Positions 48,708 to 56,459 of a stretch of 56,459 bases of DNA are shown piece after piece. Every line of letters begins with the position of its first letter. Position 1 is the first letter of the stretch. The notes beneath the pieces were generated by a model that was given only the letters and a program-made list of their open reading frames with translations, was not told the origin of the DNA and ran no database searches. The position numbers and the translations under genes were made by a program. The stretch is taken from the NCBI GenBank assembly GCA_902761365.1, contig CACWJZ010000008.1:1-56459 (forward strand), read 5' to 3'. Source of the stretch: an uncultured Eubacteriales bacterium (GTDB lineage: Bacteria > Bacillota > Clostridia > Christensenellales > CAG-138).

Positions 48708-48733
48708 GGCGGACGATCTGAGGATCGTCCGCC
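48708..48733. terminator. Hairpin between convergent genes
   Basis: Perfect 11-bp stem GGCGGACGATC with a TGAG loop. It has no proper T run on either strand, so termination is uncertain. Confidence 0.4.
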
Positions 48734-48778
48734 AGTTTGGTGTATCGATATGGTTTTGGGATCAGAGAGGGGGAGCGT

Positions 48779-49939
48779 TTACAGCTGCTTGAGGATATAC
48801 GCCTTCACCTTGTCCAGTTTGCTGTACTTCCAGGCGCCCTCCTCGGCGGTGTGGGCGAAGGGGACGATCACATGGAAGTCCATGTGGGTGCCCTCGAAGT
48901 AGCCGTCGGGCTCGGTGCTGAAAAAGTATCCGTCCCAGACGTCCTGAGGCGCGTTGGTGAACCGGTCCGGCTCCAGGTAGATCATCTTGCGCATGTCCTC
49001 CGCCACGAAGGCCTTGGCCGCCAGCGGCGACAGCAGGGCATACTCGCCCGCGGGGATGTTGGTGAAGATGTCCGGCAAGGGTGCCTCCACGATCTTCTCC
49101 GGACCGCGGATGATCTGGATGCCCATGGCCTCGAAGTCCAGCTTCTCCTCGGTGAAGATCAGCTTCAGCAGCACGCCCACGTCCGTGTACAGGTGGGCCC
49201 GCTGGTAGTTGGTGTCGAAGATGAAGTTGCCCAGGGAGTAGAAGATGGCCTTGCCGTCGGGGAACAGCTCGTAGTTCTCGGGCACGTGGGGATGGTGGGC
49301 CACCACCACATCCGCCCCCAGCTCCAGATACCGGAGATACCGGTCCCGGGTGTAGGGGCTGGGCATGCTGGTGAACTCCTCGCCGCCGTGGGAGACCACC
49401 ACGCACCAGCGGCACTTCGCCTTCACCTCGTCGATGCGGCGCTTGATGTAGTCCATGTCGTCCCAGCGGAAGATGCCGGGCTCCGTGGCGGTGGCGGGGA
49501 TGCACTCGGCCATGTAGGCCACGCCGAACATGCCGATGCCGCCGGCTTCATCGAGATAAATGGGCTCCGACGCCTCCACCTCATTGAGGCCCGCGCCGAT
49601 GGTCAAACAGCCCATCTCCTGGGCGATCTTCCGGGTGCTGATGACGCCCTCCTTGCCCGCGTCCATGGTGTGGTTGTTGCCCACGCACCAGATATCCGCG
49701 TGCATGTCCTTCAATACCTTGGTGGCGGCGGGGTTCATGGCGTGGAAGAACACGCCCCGGCTGCCGTCGTCCACGGCATCGATGAGGGCCCCCTCCACGT
49801 TGGCGGCCACGTGGTCCGCCCCATGGAAGAAGTCCAGGATGGGCTGGGAAAGGAGCGCATCGTCCTCCCAGCGGTGGTCCATATACCGGTCGAAGCCGAT
49901 GTCGCCGGTGAATACGATGGAAGTCTTGTCCTTGCTCAT
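48779..49939 (-). CDS. CapA family metallophosphatase-fold protein
   Basis: A 386-residue protein with the PGA_cap fold: FTGDIGFDRYMD, ANVEGALID, WCVGNNHTMDAG, VVVSHGGEEF and VVVAHHPHVPE supply the metal site. There is no signal peptide or membrane helix, unlike CapA of poly-gamma-glutamate capsules, and no capB/capC neighbours. It is probably a cytoplasmic phosphoesterase or peptide hydrolase. The gene follows pepD on the minus strand with a 10-base gap, so they share a transcript. Confidence 0.85.
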   Translation of the reverse strand: MSKDKTSIVFTGDIGFDRYMDHRWEDDALLSQPILDFFHGADHVAANVEGALIDAVDDGSRGVFFHAMNPAATKVLKDMHADIWCVGNNHTMDAGKEGVISTRKIAQEMGCLTIGAGLNEVEASEPIYLDEAGGIGMFGVAYMAECIPATATEPGIFRWDDMDYIKRRIDEVKAKCRWCVVVSHGGEEFTSMPSPYTRDRYLRYLELGADVVVAHHPHVPENYELFPDGKAIFYSLGNFIFDTNYQRAHLYTDVGVLLKLIFTEEKLDFEAMGIQIIRGPEKIVEAPLPDIFTNIPAGEYALLSPLAAKAFVAEDMRKMIYLEPDRFTNAPQDVWDGYFFSTEPDGYFEGTHMDFHVIVPFAHTAEEGAWKYSKLDKVKAYILKQL

Positions 49940-49949
49940 GCTGTCCTCC

Positions 49950-51389
49950 TTACTTCAGGCGCCTGAGGGTCTCCAACGCCAGCTGCCAGGTCCGTTCTGT
50001 GGAGGCGATGTGCAGCCGCTCCCGGGGGGTGTGGATGTTGGTCAGATCCGGCCCGAAGGAGATGCAGTCCAGGTCCGGCATCTTGCCCGACAGGATCCCG
50101 CATTCCAGGCCCGCGTGCAGGGCTGCCACCTTGGGCTCCTCGCCGTAGACCGCCCGGAAGGCCTCCACCATCACGTCCCTGAGGTGGGAATCGGGCCGAT
50201 ACTGCCAGGCGGAGTAGGAGGCGGGGATGTCCACCGTGCCGCCCAGAGCTTTCGTCAGGGTGATGACCTTCTCCGTGGTCTCGGCGGCCTGGGAGTTGAC
50301 GCTGGAGCGGATCATGAACCAGCCCACCACCGAGTCGCCCTCGGTGTAGACCCGGCCCAGGTTCAAGGAGGTCTGGACCAGCCCGGGCACCTCCGCGCTC
50401 ATCATCTGGACCCCGTTGGGAGCGCAGAACAGGAAGGCCGCCACCCGGCGGGTGCTGTCCGCGTCCAGTGCGACCAGCTCGCTGTCGGTGGGCTTCAGCG
50501 AAACCCGGATGTCGGGATCGGCGGTCCGATACTCGTTCGATAGAGCGTCGCCCAGGGCCTTCGCCGCCGCCTGCGCCGCGCCGAAGTCCTTCACGGCCAC
50601 CAGCGCCCGGGCGTCCCGGGGAATGGCGTTGTCCTTGGCGCCGCCGGTGACGGTGACGAGCCTCGTTTCCGTGACGTTAGATAGTGCCGTCAACGCCCGA
50701 CCCATAAGGATGTTGGCATTGGCCCGGCCCTTGTGGATCTCCTCGCCGGAGTGGCCGCCCATCAGCCCGTCCACGGTGAGCTCGCAGACCGTGCCATCAT
50801 ACGCCGCCCGGCTCACGGGCAGGGTGCAGACCGCCCGGGTGGAGCCCGCGCAGCTGACGGTGAGCACCTTCTCCTCCTCGGAGTCGATGTTCAGCAGATA
50901 CTTGGCGGTGAGGTCCGAGGCGTCCAGGCCCCGGGCGCCCAGCATGCCCACCTCCTCGTCCACGGTGAACAGGCACTCCAAGGGCGCGTGGGGGATGCTG
51001 TCATCGTCCAAAATGGCCAGGGCCATGGCTACGGCGATGCCGTCGTCGCCGCCCAGGGTGGTGCCCCGGGCGCCCACCAGATCGCCCTCCACGAACAGGT
51101 CCAGCCCCTCCTTCTCCATGTCCTTGGGGCAGTCCGCGTCCTTCTCGGCCACCATGTCCATGTGGCCCTGGAGCATGACCGTGGGGGCGTTCTCATAGCC
51201 CGCCGTAGGCGCCTTCCAGATGATCACGTTGTTGAGCTCGTCCTGACGGTACTTCAGCCGCCGGCTCTCGGCGAACGCTACCAGATAGTCGCTGATGGCC
51301 TTGGTGTTGTGGGAGCCGTGGGGAATGGCGCACAGCTCCTCGAAGAAGCGGAAGACGTTTTGCGGCTGCAAGCTGGATAAAATACCCAT
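49950..51389 (-). CDS. pepD: Aminoacyl-histidine dipeptidase PepD, copy 1
   Basis: A 479-residue M20-type dipeptidase of broad specificity (Xaa-His, beta-Ala-His). Metal ligands: QGHMDMV, GGDDGIAVAM and FTVDEEVGM, plus the C-terminal HAGLECG. The start ATG 51389 follows AAGGAG; the ATG at 51416 would include the ribosome site. A paralogue of exactly the same length lies at 53089-54528, on the other side of a broken transporter gene. Confidence 0.93.
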   Translation of the reverse strand: MGILSSLQPQNVFRFFEELCAIPHGSHNTKAISDYLVAFAESRRLKYRQDELNNVIIWKAPTAGYENAPTVMLQGHMDMVAEKDADCPKDMEKEGLDLFVEGDLVGARGTTLGGDDGIAVAMALAILDDDSIPHAPLECLFTVDEEVGMLGARGLDASDLTAKYLLNIDSEEEKVLTVSCAGSTRAVCTLPVSRAAYDGTVCELTVDGLMGGHSGEEIHKGRANANILMGRALTALSNVTETRLVTVTGGAKDNAIPRDARALVAVKDFGAAQAAAKALGDALSNEYRTADPDIRVSLKPTDSELVALDADSTRRVAAFLFCAPNGVQMMSAEVPGLVQTSLNLGRVYTEGDSVVGWFMIRSSVNSQAAETTEKVITLTKALGGTVDIPASYSAWQYRPDSHLRDVMVEAFRAVYGEEPKVAALHAGLECGILSGKMPDLDCISFGPDLTNIHTPRERLHIASTERTWQLALETLRRLK

Positions 51390-51413
51390 AGTGAAACTCT
51401 CCTTTTCCTTTCT

Positions 51414-51540
51414 CATTCTCTCCCTCCGTCACTCGCAGCAAGCTGCTCGTACCACCTCCCTCATCAGAGGGAGGCCGTCCACGCCAGCGGCGACCTCCCC
51501 TTGTGAGGGGAGGTGGTGCGCAGCACCGAAGGGGCAGTTT
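51414..51540. repeat. Palindromic dispersed repeat (CCTCCCTC…GAGGGAGG type)
   Basis: Two hairpins, CCTCCCTC/GAGGGAGG (51455-51474) and ACCTCCCC/GGGGAGGT (51493-51514), are nested in an outer 10-bp pairing ACCACCTCCC (51451-51460) with 51508-51517. This resembles the large palindromic repeats scattered through many Clostridia genomes. It splits the pepD promoter region from the transporter gene. Confidence 0.6.
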
Positions 51541-51551
51541 CCTCGCTATAT

Positions 51552-51592
51552 AACACGATGCAAGTGAAAGCTCACTTGCATCGCGTCGTGTT
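51552..51592 (-). terminator. Long hairpin past the DUF819 gene
   Basis: Perfect 12-bp stem CGATGCAAGTGA/TCACTTGCATCG with a 4-base AAGC loop; the AACACGA/TCGTGTT arms offer an alternative extension. On the minus strand it is followed by TTATATAG only, so termination is plausible but not sure. Confidence 0.5.
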
Positions 51593-51608
51593 GTTCATTT
51601 GTTCCCGA

Positions 51609-51635
51609 CGCAAATGATCTGGCGTCTTTATCGGC
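51609..51635. repeat. 27-bp gene-end repeat, copy B
   Basis: 24 of 27 bases match 34111-34137. It ends 5 bases before the stop codon of the minus-strand DUF819 gene, i.e. just past its 3' end. Confidence 0.6.
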
Positions 51636-51640
51636 AGCCT

Positions 51641-52802
51641 TTAGCCGAAGATGGACATCAGGTAACCAACGCCGATGCCGCCGAAGGTGCCGACCACGTA
51701 GCCCATGAGGGCCATGAGGACGCCCACGGAGACCAGGGAGCCGGAGTAGGAACCGGCCAGGATGGGGGCGGAAGCCGTGCCGCCGATGTTGGCCAGGGAG
51801 GCAACGCCGCTGGTGAACATATCGAGCTTGAACAGCTTGGCAGCGCCCAGCATCAGCAGGCCGTGAATCAGCAGGATGACGAAGCCCGCCACGATCCACC
51901 AAGCCATGCCCGCCTCGAAGAGCTCCATGAAGGAGGCGCGGGAGGCGATGAGGCCGATGACCATGTACAGCATGATGTTGGAGAGCTCGGTGGAGCCGGC
52001 GGAGGACCAGGCCGATGATGGAGACCAGCACGATCCGGTAGGTGGCCACGTCAAAGATCTGGAGCCAGCTGGGGGCAGCGTTCCGAAGGGCGGTGCCCAG
52101 GTTGGTGCAGACGGCGGAGACGAAGAGGGCGAGGCCCAGCAGGAAGATCAGAGAGGGGAAGTCCACCTTCTTGGTCTTGGCCTGAGCGAACTCGGCGTCA
52201 AGACGGGTGGAGACTTCGTCCAGGACCTTGGTGTCGGCCTTGACCCACTTGTTGAACTTGGGCGCCAGGGTGATGGCCCAGAGCAGGAACATGACCCAGA
52301 TGGAGTAATCGATGGAGTCCACGATGGACGCACCGGCCAGCTGCGCTTCCGTGGCCTGCAGGGCGTCAGCCACGGCGACCAGGTTGCCCGAGCCGCCCAT
52401 CCAGCTGCCGCAGAGAGCACCGAGGCCGCGCCAGGCGCCTTCGCCCAGCAGGGGGTGCATGATGGCATAGGTGGCCACGAAGCCGATGGCGATGGTGATG
52501 GTGGCGGTGAAGAAGCCCAGCAGCATCTTGGGCCCCAGCTTCAGGATCTGACGGATGTCGCAGCGGAGCAACATGACGAAGATCATGGCGTACAGGATCG
52601 GGTTGCGCAGGGCGCTGTAGGCCTCCTTGGTGGCTGCGGTGTCCCAGAGCTTGAAGGTGCAGCCCAGCATGCCGATGAGGTACAGGAGCACCACCGGGGG
52701 CACGTACTCGAAGAACTTCCACTTGGTCAGCTTCTGCGCGCCGACCAGCAAGCCGGCGATCAGCACCAGCGTCGCAAAATAGGTAAAGCCATTGGTAATC
52801 AT
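51641..52802 (-). pseudogene. DUF819 (YjcL-like) membrane transporter, frameshifted
   Basis: The N-terminal 265 codons (MITNGFTYFATLVLIAGL to SIIGLVL) and the C-terminal 118 codons (AGSTELSNIMLYMVIG to YLMSIFG) both match one membrane protein of the DUF819 family but lie in different frames; the shift is at about 51991-52010. After it the first frame is Arg/His-rich nonsense to 51546. About 10-14 residues normally joining the halves appear missing, so a short deletion not divisible by three is likely. It has a perfect promoter, an intact ribosome site (AAGGGAGGG) and is flanked by two PepD genes. A sequencing or assembly error cannot be excluded. Confidence 0.8.
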
Positions 52803-52919
52803 AGGATACCCTCCCTTTGATGTTGTTTTTCTATCCCAAAGCCCCGGCTTTTTGGGGCTCAGTGACCCATAAGAATCCCCGCAGAATGTGTCACCAGCGT
52901 GAACTCTATGACTTTTTTA

Positions 52920-52948
52920 AGTATAATCCTGTATAGTATATATGTCAA
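52920..52948 (-). promoter_or_regulatory. Strong promoter with long leader for the DUF819 gene
   Basis: Read on the minus strand: TTGACA (52943-52948), a 17-base spacer and TATACT (52920-52925). The leader of about 110 bases contains an AGCCCC/GGGGCT hairpin near 52840-52860. Confidence 0.8.
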
Positions 52949-53005
52949 TAAATGAACGTCAAAAAACCGAAACGAATGCAGCTTTTTGCGAAGCAGGCAA
53001 AAAAA

Positions 53006-53029
53006 GCGGAACAGCCAAGGCCGTTCCGC
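53006..53029 (-). terminator. Terminator of pepD copy 2
   Basis: GCGGAACGGCC/GGCTGTTCCGC stem (one G-U) with a 2-base loop, followed on the minus strand by a T run (52999-53005). Confidence 0.85.
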
Positions 53030-53051
53030 GAATAACCAAAAAGAATTCAGC

Positions 53052-53078
53052 CGCAAATGGTCTGCCGCCTTTTACGAC
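53052..53078. repeat. 27-bp gene-end repeat, copy C (diverged)
   Basis: 21 of 27 bases match copy B. It lies 10 bases past the 3' end of pepD copy 2 and before its terminator. Confidence 0.5.
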
Positions 53079-53088
53079 AGCCTGCGTT

Positions 53089-54528
53089 TTACTTTAACCG
53101 CCGCAGGGTCTCCCTGAGGAGGGCCCAGGTGCGCCAGGTGGAGGAGATGAGGAGCCGCTCCCGGGGGGTGTGGACGTTGACGACCTCCGGGCCGAAGGAG
53201 ATGCTGTCCAACTCCGGCATCTTGCCGGAGAGGATGCCGCATTCCAGGCTGGCGTGGAGAGCCGCGATCCGGGGCTCCGTGCCGTAGACCGTGTGGAAGG
53301 CGTCCGTGACCACCTCCCGAAGGTGGGAGTGGGGCCGGTACTGCCAGGCGGAATAGGATGCCGGGATGGTGGCTTCGCCGCCCAGGGCCCGGGTCAGGGC
53401 CATGACCCGATGGGCAGTCTCCGCGGCCTGGGAGTTGATGCTGGAGCGGACCATGAACCGGGACACCACCTTGTCGTCCTCCGTGTAGACCATGGCGAAG
53501 TTCAGGGAGGTCTGGACCAGGCCCGGCACCTCCGCGCTCATCATCTGGACCCCGTTGGGGGCGCAGAACAGGAAGGTGGCCGCCCGGCGGGTGCTGTCCT
53601 CGTCCATGGGCTCGAAGCTGCTGCGGGTGGGGAACAGCCGCACCCGGACCTTGCTCTCCGTGGCCCGATACTCGTTCTCCAAAGTCGCCGCCAGCTCCTT
53701 GGCCACCGCCTTGGCCGCATCCGGGTCCTTGACGGCGATGAGGGCCGCCGCGTCCCGGGGGATGGTGTTGTCCTTGGCGCCGCCGGAGACGGTCAACAGC
53801 CTGAGCTCCGTCCGGTCCATGATCTCCATAAGGGCCCGGCCCATCAGGTGGTTGGCGTTGGCCCGGCCCCGGTGGATGTCCTCGCCGGAGTGGCCGCCGA
53901 TGAACCCGTCCACCATGAGGGCGCAGACCTTCCCCTCAAAATGCGCCCGCTTTACGGGCAGGGTGCTGACCACCCGGGTGGACCCGGCGCAGCTCACCGT
54001 GAGCACCCGCTCGTCCATGGAATCCAGATTGATCAGGAATTTAGCCTTCAGGTCCGACACGTCCAGAGCCCGGACGCCCTGCAGGCCCACCTCCTCGTCG
54101 GCGGTGAACACGCATTCCAGGGGCCCGTGCTGCAGCTGATCGTCGTCCAGGGCCGCCAGCATCATGGCCACGCCGATGCCGTCGTCCGCACCCAGGGTGG
54201 TGCCGCGGGCGCCGATCTCGTCCCCGTCCACGAAGACCTCCGGGCCGTCCTGGTCCGTGTTCCGGGCGCAGTCCCGCTCCTTCTCCACCAGCATGTCCAT
54301 ATGCCCCTGGAGCATGACCGTGGGCGCGCCCTCGTAGCCGGGGGCGGCGTCCTTCCAGATGACGACGTTGTTGGCCTCGTCCCGGCGATACCGGAGGCCG
54401 CGCGCCTGGGCGAAGGCCACCAGGTACTCGCTGACGGGGCCCGTGTGGTGGGACCCCCGGGGGATGGCGCACAGGGACTCAAAGAACCCAAATACCGCTT
54501 TCGGCTCCAGGCCGGACAAAACACCCAT
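53089..54528 (-). CDS. pepD: Aminoacyl-histidine dipeptidase PepD, copy 2
   Basis: A 479-residue paralogue of copy 1 with the same motifs (QGHMDML, GADDGIGVAM, FTADEEVGL, HASLECG) and the same ends (ILSSLQPQ versus VLSGLEPK; ETLRRLK at both C-termini). The blocks FCAPNGVQMMSAEVPGL and SYSAWQYRP are identical in both. It follows AGGAGG. Duplication followed by divergence is clear; the difference in specificity is unknown. Confidence 0.93.
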   Translation of the reverse strand: MGVLSGLEPKAVFGFFESLCAIPRGSHHTGPVSEYLVAFAQARGLRYRRDEANNVVIWKDAAPGYEGAPTVMLQGHMDMLVEKERDCARNTDQDGPEVFVDGDEIGARGTTLGADDGIGVAMMLAALDDDQLQHGPLECVFTADEEVGLQGVRALDVSDLKAKFLINLDSMDERVLTVSCAGSTRVVSTLPVKRAHFEGKVCALMVDGFIGGHSGEDIHRGRANANHLMGRALMEIMDRTELRLLTVSGGAKDNTIPRDAAALIAVKDPDAAKAVAKELAATLENEYRATESKVRVRLFPTRSSFEPMDEDSTRRAATFLFCAPNGVQMMSAEVPGLVQTSLNFAMVYTEDDKVVSRFMVRSSINSQAAETAHRVMALTRALGGEATIPASYSAWQYRPHSHLREVVTDAFHTVYGTEPRIAALHASLECGILSGKMPELDSISFGPEVVNVHTPRERLLISSTWRTWALLRETLRRLK

Positions 54529-54605
54529 AGGTCGAATCCTCCTTATATAACAGTATCATAGCACAGGCCGGATAAAAAGGAAAGGGATGTTTTTCTCCCC
54601 AGAGG

Positions 54606-55598
54606 TCAGTGGGACGCGTTGGACGCGGCGGCGCTGGAGGCTGCCGAGCTGGCGACGACGGCGCACAGAAGGGCCTGCTGGGCCGCGATCATGGCCAGGG
54701 TCGCCTGCTGGGCGGCGGCGTTTACCACCTCCATCTGCCGGTCGGGCAGGGAGAGGAGCATGGCCGCGTGCATCATGCGGGTCCGGCGGTCCAGGCCGAA
54801 GACGCCCTTGTACCCCTTCTGCTGGGCCAGGAGCCCGTCCAGGTCCATGATCCCCCGGACCAGCTCCTCCTCCGACGCCGTCCCCAGGGACAGGGCCGCC
54901 AGGATGGGCAGCTGCCGGTCCTTGCCGTACTTGCCGCCGGCGTTCTGGATGCCGTCGAAGAGGGCGATCATCCGGCGGACCTTCTCCTCCGGCGTCTTTG
55001 GGGACAGGGCCAGCACGTGGGAGGCGGACTGGAGCCCGTCGCCCTTGGGGAAGCGTTCGTCCAGCAGGCGATAGCAGGTCTCCATGTCGTCGATGAGCTC
55101 GTCGTCGGTCCGCTGGCTCTCGGCAAGGAGCAGGGCAAAGACGCTGTCCTCCTGGCCGGTCAGGAAGGGATGCTCCTTCTTCATGCGCTGGTAGAGGCCC
55201 TTGCCCCGGGCGGCCAGGGCGGCGAGGTCCTCCTCCCGCCCCCCGTCGGACAGAAGCAGGGCCGCCAACGCCAGGTATTCGGAACCGAAGAAGGATCCCT
55301 TCAGCAGGGCGTAACCGCGCTGGGTCCGCTCCCACCGATCCTCCGGATCGTCCCCCGCCGCCAGCATGCAGATGAGGGGCAGGCGGATGTTCCCCCGGAA
55401 GCTGGAGAAGGGGCCCGTGGTGCTCTTCACCAGGGCCTTGCAGCGCTCCAGCTGCGCCGCTTCCACGGGCCTGTCCGCCGCCAGGAAGATCTGGGCGCAG
55501 ATGGGGTAGGTATAGTCGTTCTCCCACCGGAAGACGGCGCGGACCGCGTCGCGCGCTTCGATGAACCGGGCCACCAGTTCCTCAGGATTCGTATGCAT
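54606..55598 (-). CDS. DUF4003 family protein
   Basis: A 330-residue, mostly helical, soluble protein starting MHTNPEELVARFIEARDAV. Conserved blocks are WENDYTYPICAQIFL, STTGPFSSFRG and KKEHPFLTGQEDS, matching what I recall of DUF4003. The C-terminal 40 residues are Ala/Ser-rich. Function unknown. It lies 77 bases from the pepD copy 2 start on the same strand. RBS AGGAGG. Confidence 0.8.
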   Translation of the reverse strand: MHTNPEELVARFIEARDAVRAVFRWENDYTYPICAQIFLAADRPVEAAQLERCKALVKSTTGPFSSFRGNIRLPLICMLAAGDDPEDRWERTQRGYALLKGSFFGSEYLALAALLLSDGGREEDLAALAARGKGLYQRMKKEHPFLTGQEDSVFALLLAESQRTDDELIDDMETCYRLLDERFPKGDGLQSASHVLALSPKTPEEKVRRMIALFDGIQNAGGKYGKDRQLPILAALSLGTASEEELVRGIMDLDGLLAQQKGYKGVFGLDRRTRMMHAAMLLSLPDRQMEVVNAAAQQATLAMIAAQQALLCAVVASSAASSAAASNASH

Positions 55599-55744
55599 AG
55601 GGACCTCCTGTCAACATCTTATTTATAATATGATACCACAACCGGCGCGGATAGAAAAGGGGGCGCTGCAAACTGCCGCGTCCCCACCCCGCGGCCCCTG
55701 GGGGAAAGTGGCAAAACAAATTTCGTGAAAAACCGTTGTTTTGG

Positions 55745-55773
55745 TTTACAAATCGCGTCGCTTTTGGTATGCT
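55745..55773 (+). promoter_or_regulatory. Promoter of the rnf operon
   Basis: TTTACA (55745-55750), a 17-base spacer and TATGCT (55768-55773). TGGTAT (55766-55771) and ATACCA (55785-55790) form a spaced inverted repeat over the -10 and start site, a possible operator. The rest of the 257-base gap is leader. Confidence 0.7.
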
Positions 55774-55855
55774 GATGAAGAGTATACCATTGCTCGGTCT
55801 GTTTTTCGCGCCGTGATGCGGCGTGACACTATTTGGAACAAAGGAGGGATCGAAT

Positions 55856-56459
55856 GTGAGGGACACGTTTCGCGGCGGTGTGCATCCTAAGGAACGCAAG
55901 GAGCTGAGCAAGGAAGCATCGCTGCGCGTATTCGACGCCAAGGGGGAGATGGTCTTCCCCCTGGCCCAGCACATCGGCAAACCGGCCAAGGCCATCGTCA
56001 AGAAGGGCGATGCGGTGCTGGTGGGCCAGTGCATCGGGGCGGCGGACGGCTTCGTCTCCGCCAACGTCATCTCGTCCTGCTCGGGCACGGTGAAGGCGGT
56101 GGAGAAGCGCCGCACCATCGCCGGCGTCCTGCAGGAGTGCGTGGTGATCGACAACGACGGCCAGTACACCGAGACCGGCACCTTCGGGACGCGGCAGGAC
56201 ATCTCCGCCATCACCAACGAGGAGATCCTGCGCCGGGTGGCCGCCGCGGGCATCACGGGCCTGGGCGGCGCGGGCTTCCCCACCCATGTGAAGCTGGCCC
56301 CCAAGGAGCCCCTGAAGATCAAGTACCTGATCGCTAACGGCGCCGAGTGCGAGCCCTACATCACCTGCAACGACCAGCTCATGCGGGGCTACGGCAAAGA
56401 GATCGTGGAGGGCATGGAGATCATGCTCCGGCTCTTCCCCAACGCCGAGGGCGTCATCG
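55856..56459 (+). CDS. rnfC: Electron transport complex subunit RnfC (start; 3' end outside window)
   Basis: The visible 201 codons begin V(M)RDTFRGGVHPKERK and match the RnfC N-terminus. The barrel-sandwich region around HIGKPAKAIVKKGDAVLVGQCIG is followed by the NADH/FMN-domain segment GITGLGGAGFPTHVKLAP and then ANGAECEPYITCND. Rnf couples ferredoxin oxidation to NAD+ reduction and pumps Na+ or H+. The start is GTG 55856, with AAGGAGGG at 55841-55848. The ATG at 55854 is followed at once by TGA and cannot encode the protein. Confidence 0.93.
   Translation, partial: MRDTFRGGVHPKERKELSKEASLRVFDAKGEMVFPLAQHIGKPAKAIVKKGDAVLVGQCIGAADGFVSANVISSCSGTVKAVEKRRTIAGVLQECVVIDNDGQYTETGTFGTRQDISAITNEEILRRVAAAGITGLGGAGFPTHVKLAPKEPLKIKYLIANGAECEPYITCNDQLMRGYGKEIVEGMEIMLRLFPNAEGVI

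Noticed and set aside
48708-48733. Confident rho-independent terminator
   Set aside because: Strong stem but no T run on either strand; kept only as a hairpin of uncertain role.
51546-51640. Continuation of the DUF819 protein in its first frame to 51546
   Set aside because: After about 52000 this frame is Arg/His-rich with no membrane helices, while the other frame continues the family sequence and ends at 51641.
52803-52920. Riboswitch in the DUF819 leader
   Set aside because: Only one small hairpin is visible and I recognise no conserved riboswitch core.

Overview
The window is dense, GC-rich bacterial chromosome with about 40 protein genes. I see no rRNA, tRNA, CRISPR array, phage or plasmid genes. 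The gene content points to an anaerobic, monoderm, GC-rich Clostridia member (Oscillospirales- or Christensenellales-like; I cannot decide which). The supporting genes are a GGGtGRT protein beside a NifU-like scaffold, an Rnf complex start, cysteine desulfidase, PepD peptidases, a DUF4003 protein, strong AGGAGG ribosome sites, many Thr-Pro-rich secreted proteins and lipoproteins, and a Gram-positive-type CsoR/CopA/CopZ copper system.

Layout. 1-2.1 kb (minus): GGGtGRT protein (cut by the window edge), NifU-like scaffold, msrA. 2.2-8 kb (plus): a lipoprotein, a BMP-domain protein without signal peptide coupled to a metallophosphoesterase, and a secreted repeat protein. 8.1-12.3 kb: a MATE transporter fused to an ATPase-fold domain, then an ABCG-like ATPase/permease pair. 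12.4-18.4 kb: cell-wall block with an L,D-transpeptidase, a membrane SpoIIE-type phosphatase carrying its own HATPase domain, a gene remnant, and a 979-aa extracellular HAD-VanX-VanY fusion. 18.4-18.8 kb: a MITE-like element. 18.8-26.7 kb (minus): an RND pump with a long coiled-coil insertion, then hypA, a flavin/Fe-S oxidoreductase and hypB in one operon without hydrogenase structural genes. 26.8-30.9 kb: a ferric-type ABC importer. 31-32.5 kb: flavin reductase, glutaredoxin-like and HAD genes.

32.6-39.4 kb: copper block (small protein, csoR, SDR, Pro/Thr-rich surface protein, copA, copZ) with a clear CsoR-type operator between the -35 and -10 of copA. 39.6-48.6 kb: cysteine desulfidase, M3 peptidase, polysaccharide deacetylase lipoprotein, a TrkA-C membrane protein, then a tightly coupled operon (ICMT-like methyltransferase, M20 amidohydrolase, C_GCAxxG_C_C protein, gamma-glutamyltransferase). 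48.8-55.6 kb (minus): CapA protein, two PepD paralogues flanking a frameshifted DUF819 transporter, DUF4003 protein. 55.7 kb to the end: promoter and start of rnfC.

Functional themes. (1) Cell-wall remodelling: the L,D-transpeptidase and the VanX/VanY fusion could together make and use tetrapeptide stems. (2) Copper homeostasis. (3) Sulfur, cysteine and peptide catabolism. (4) Several families of short dispersed palindromic or 3'-end repeats sit in the gaps and may mark a lineage-specific repeat system.
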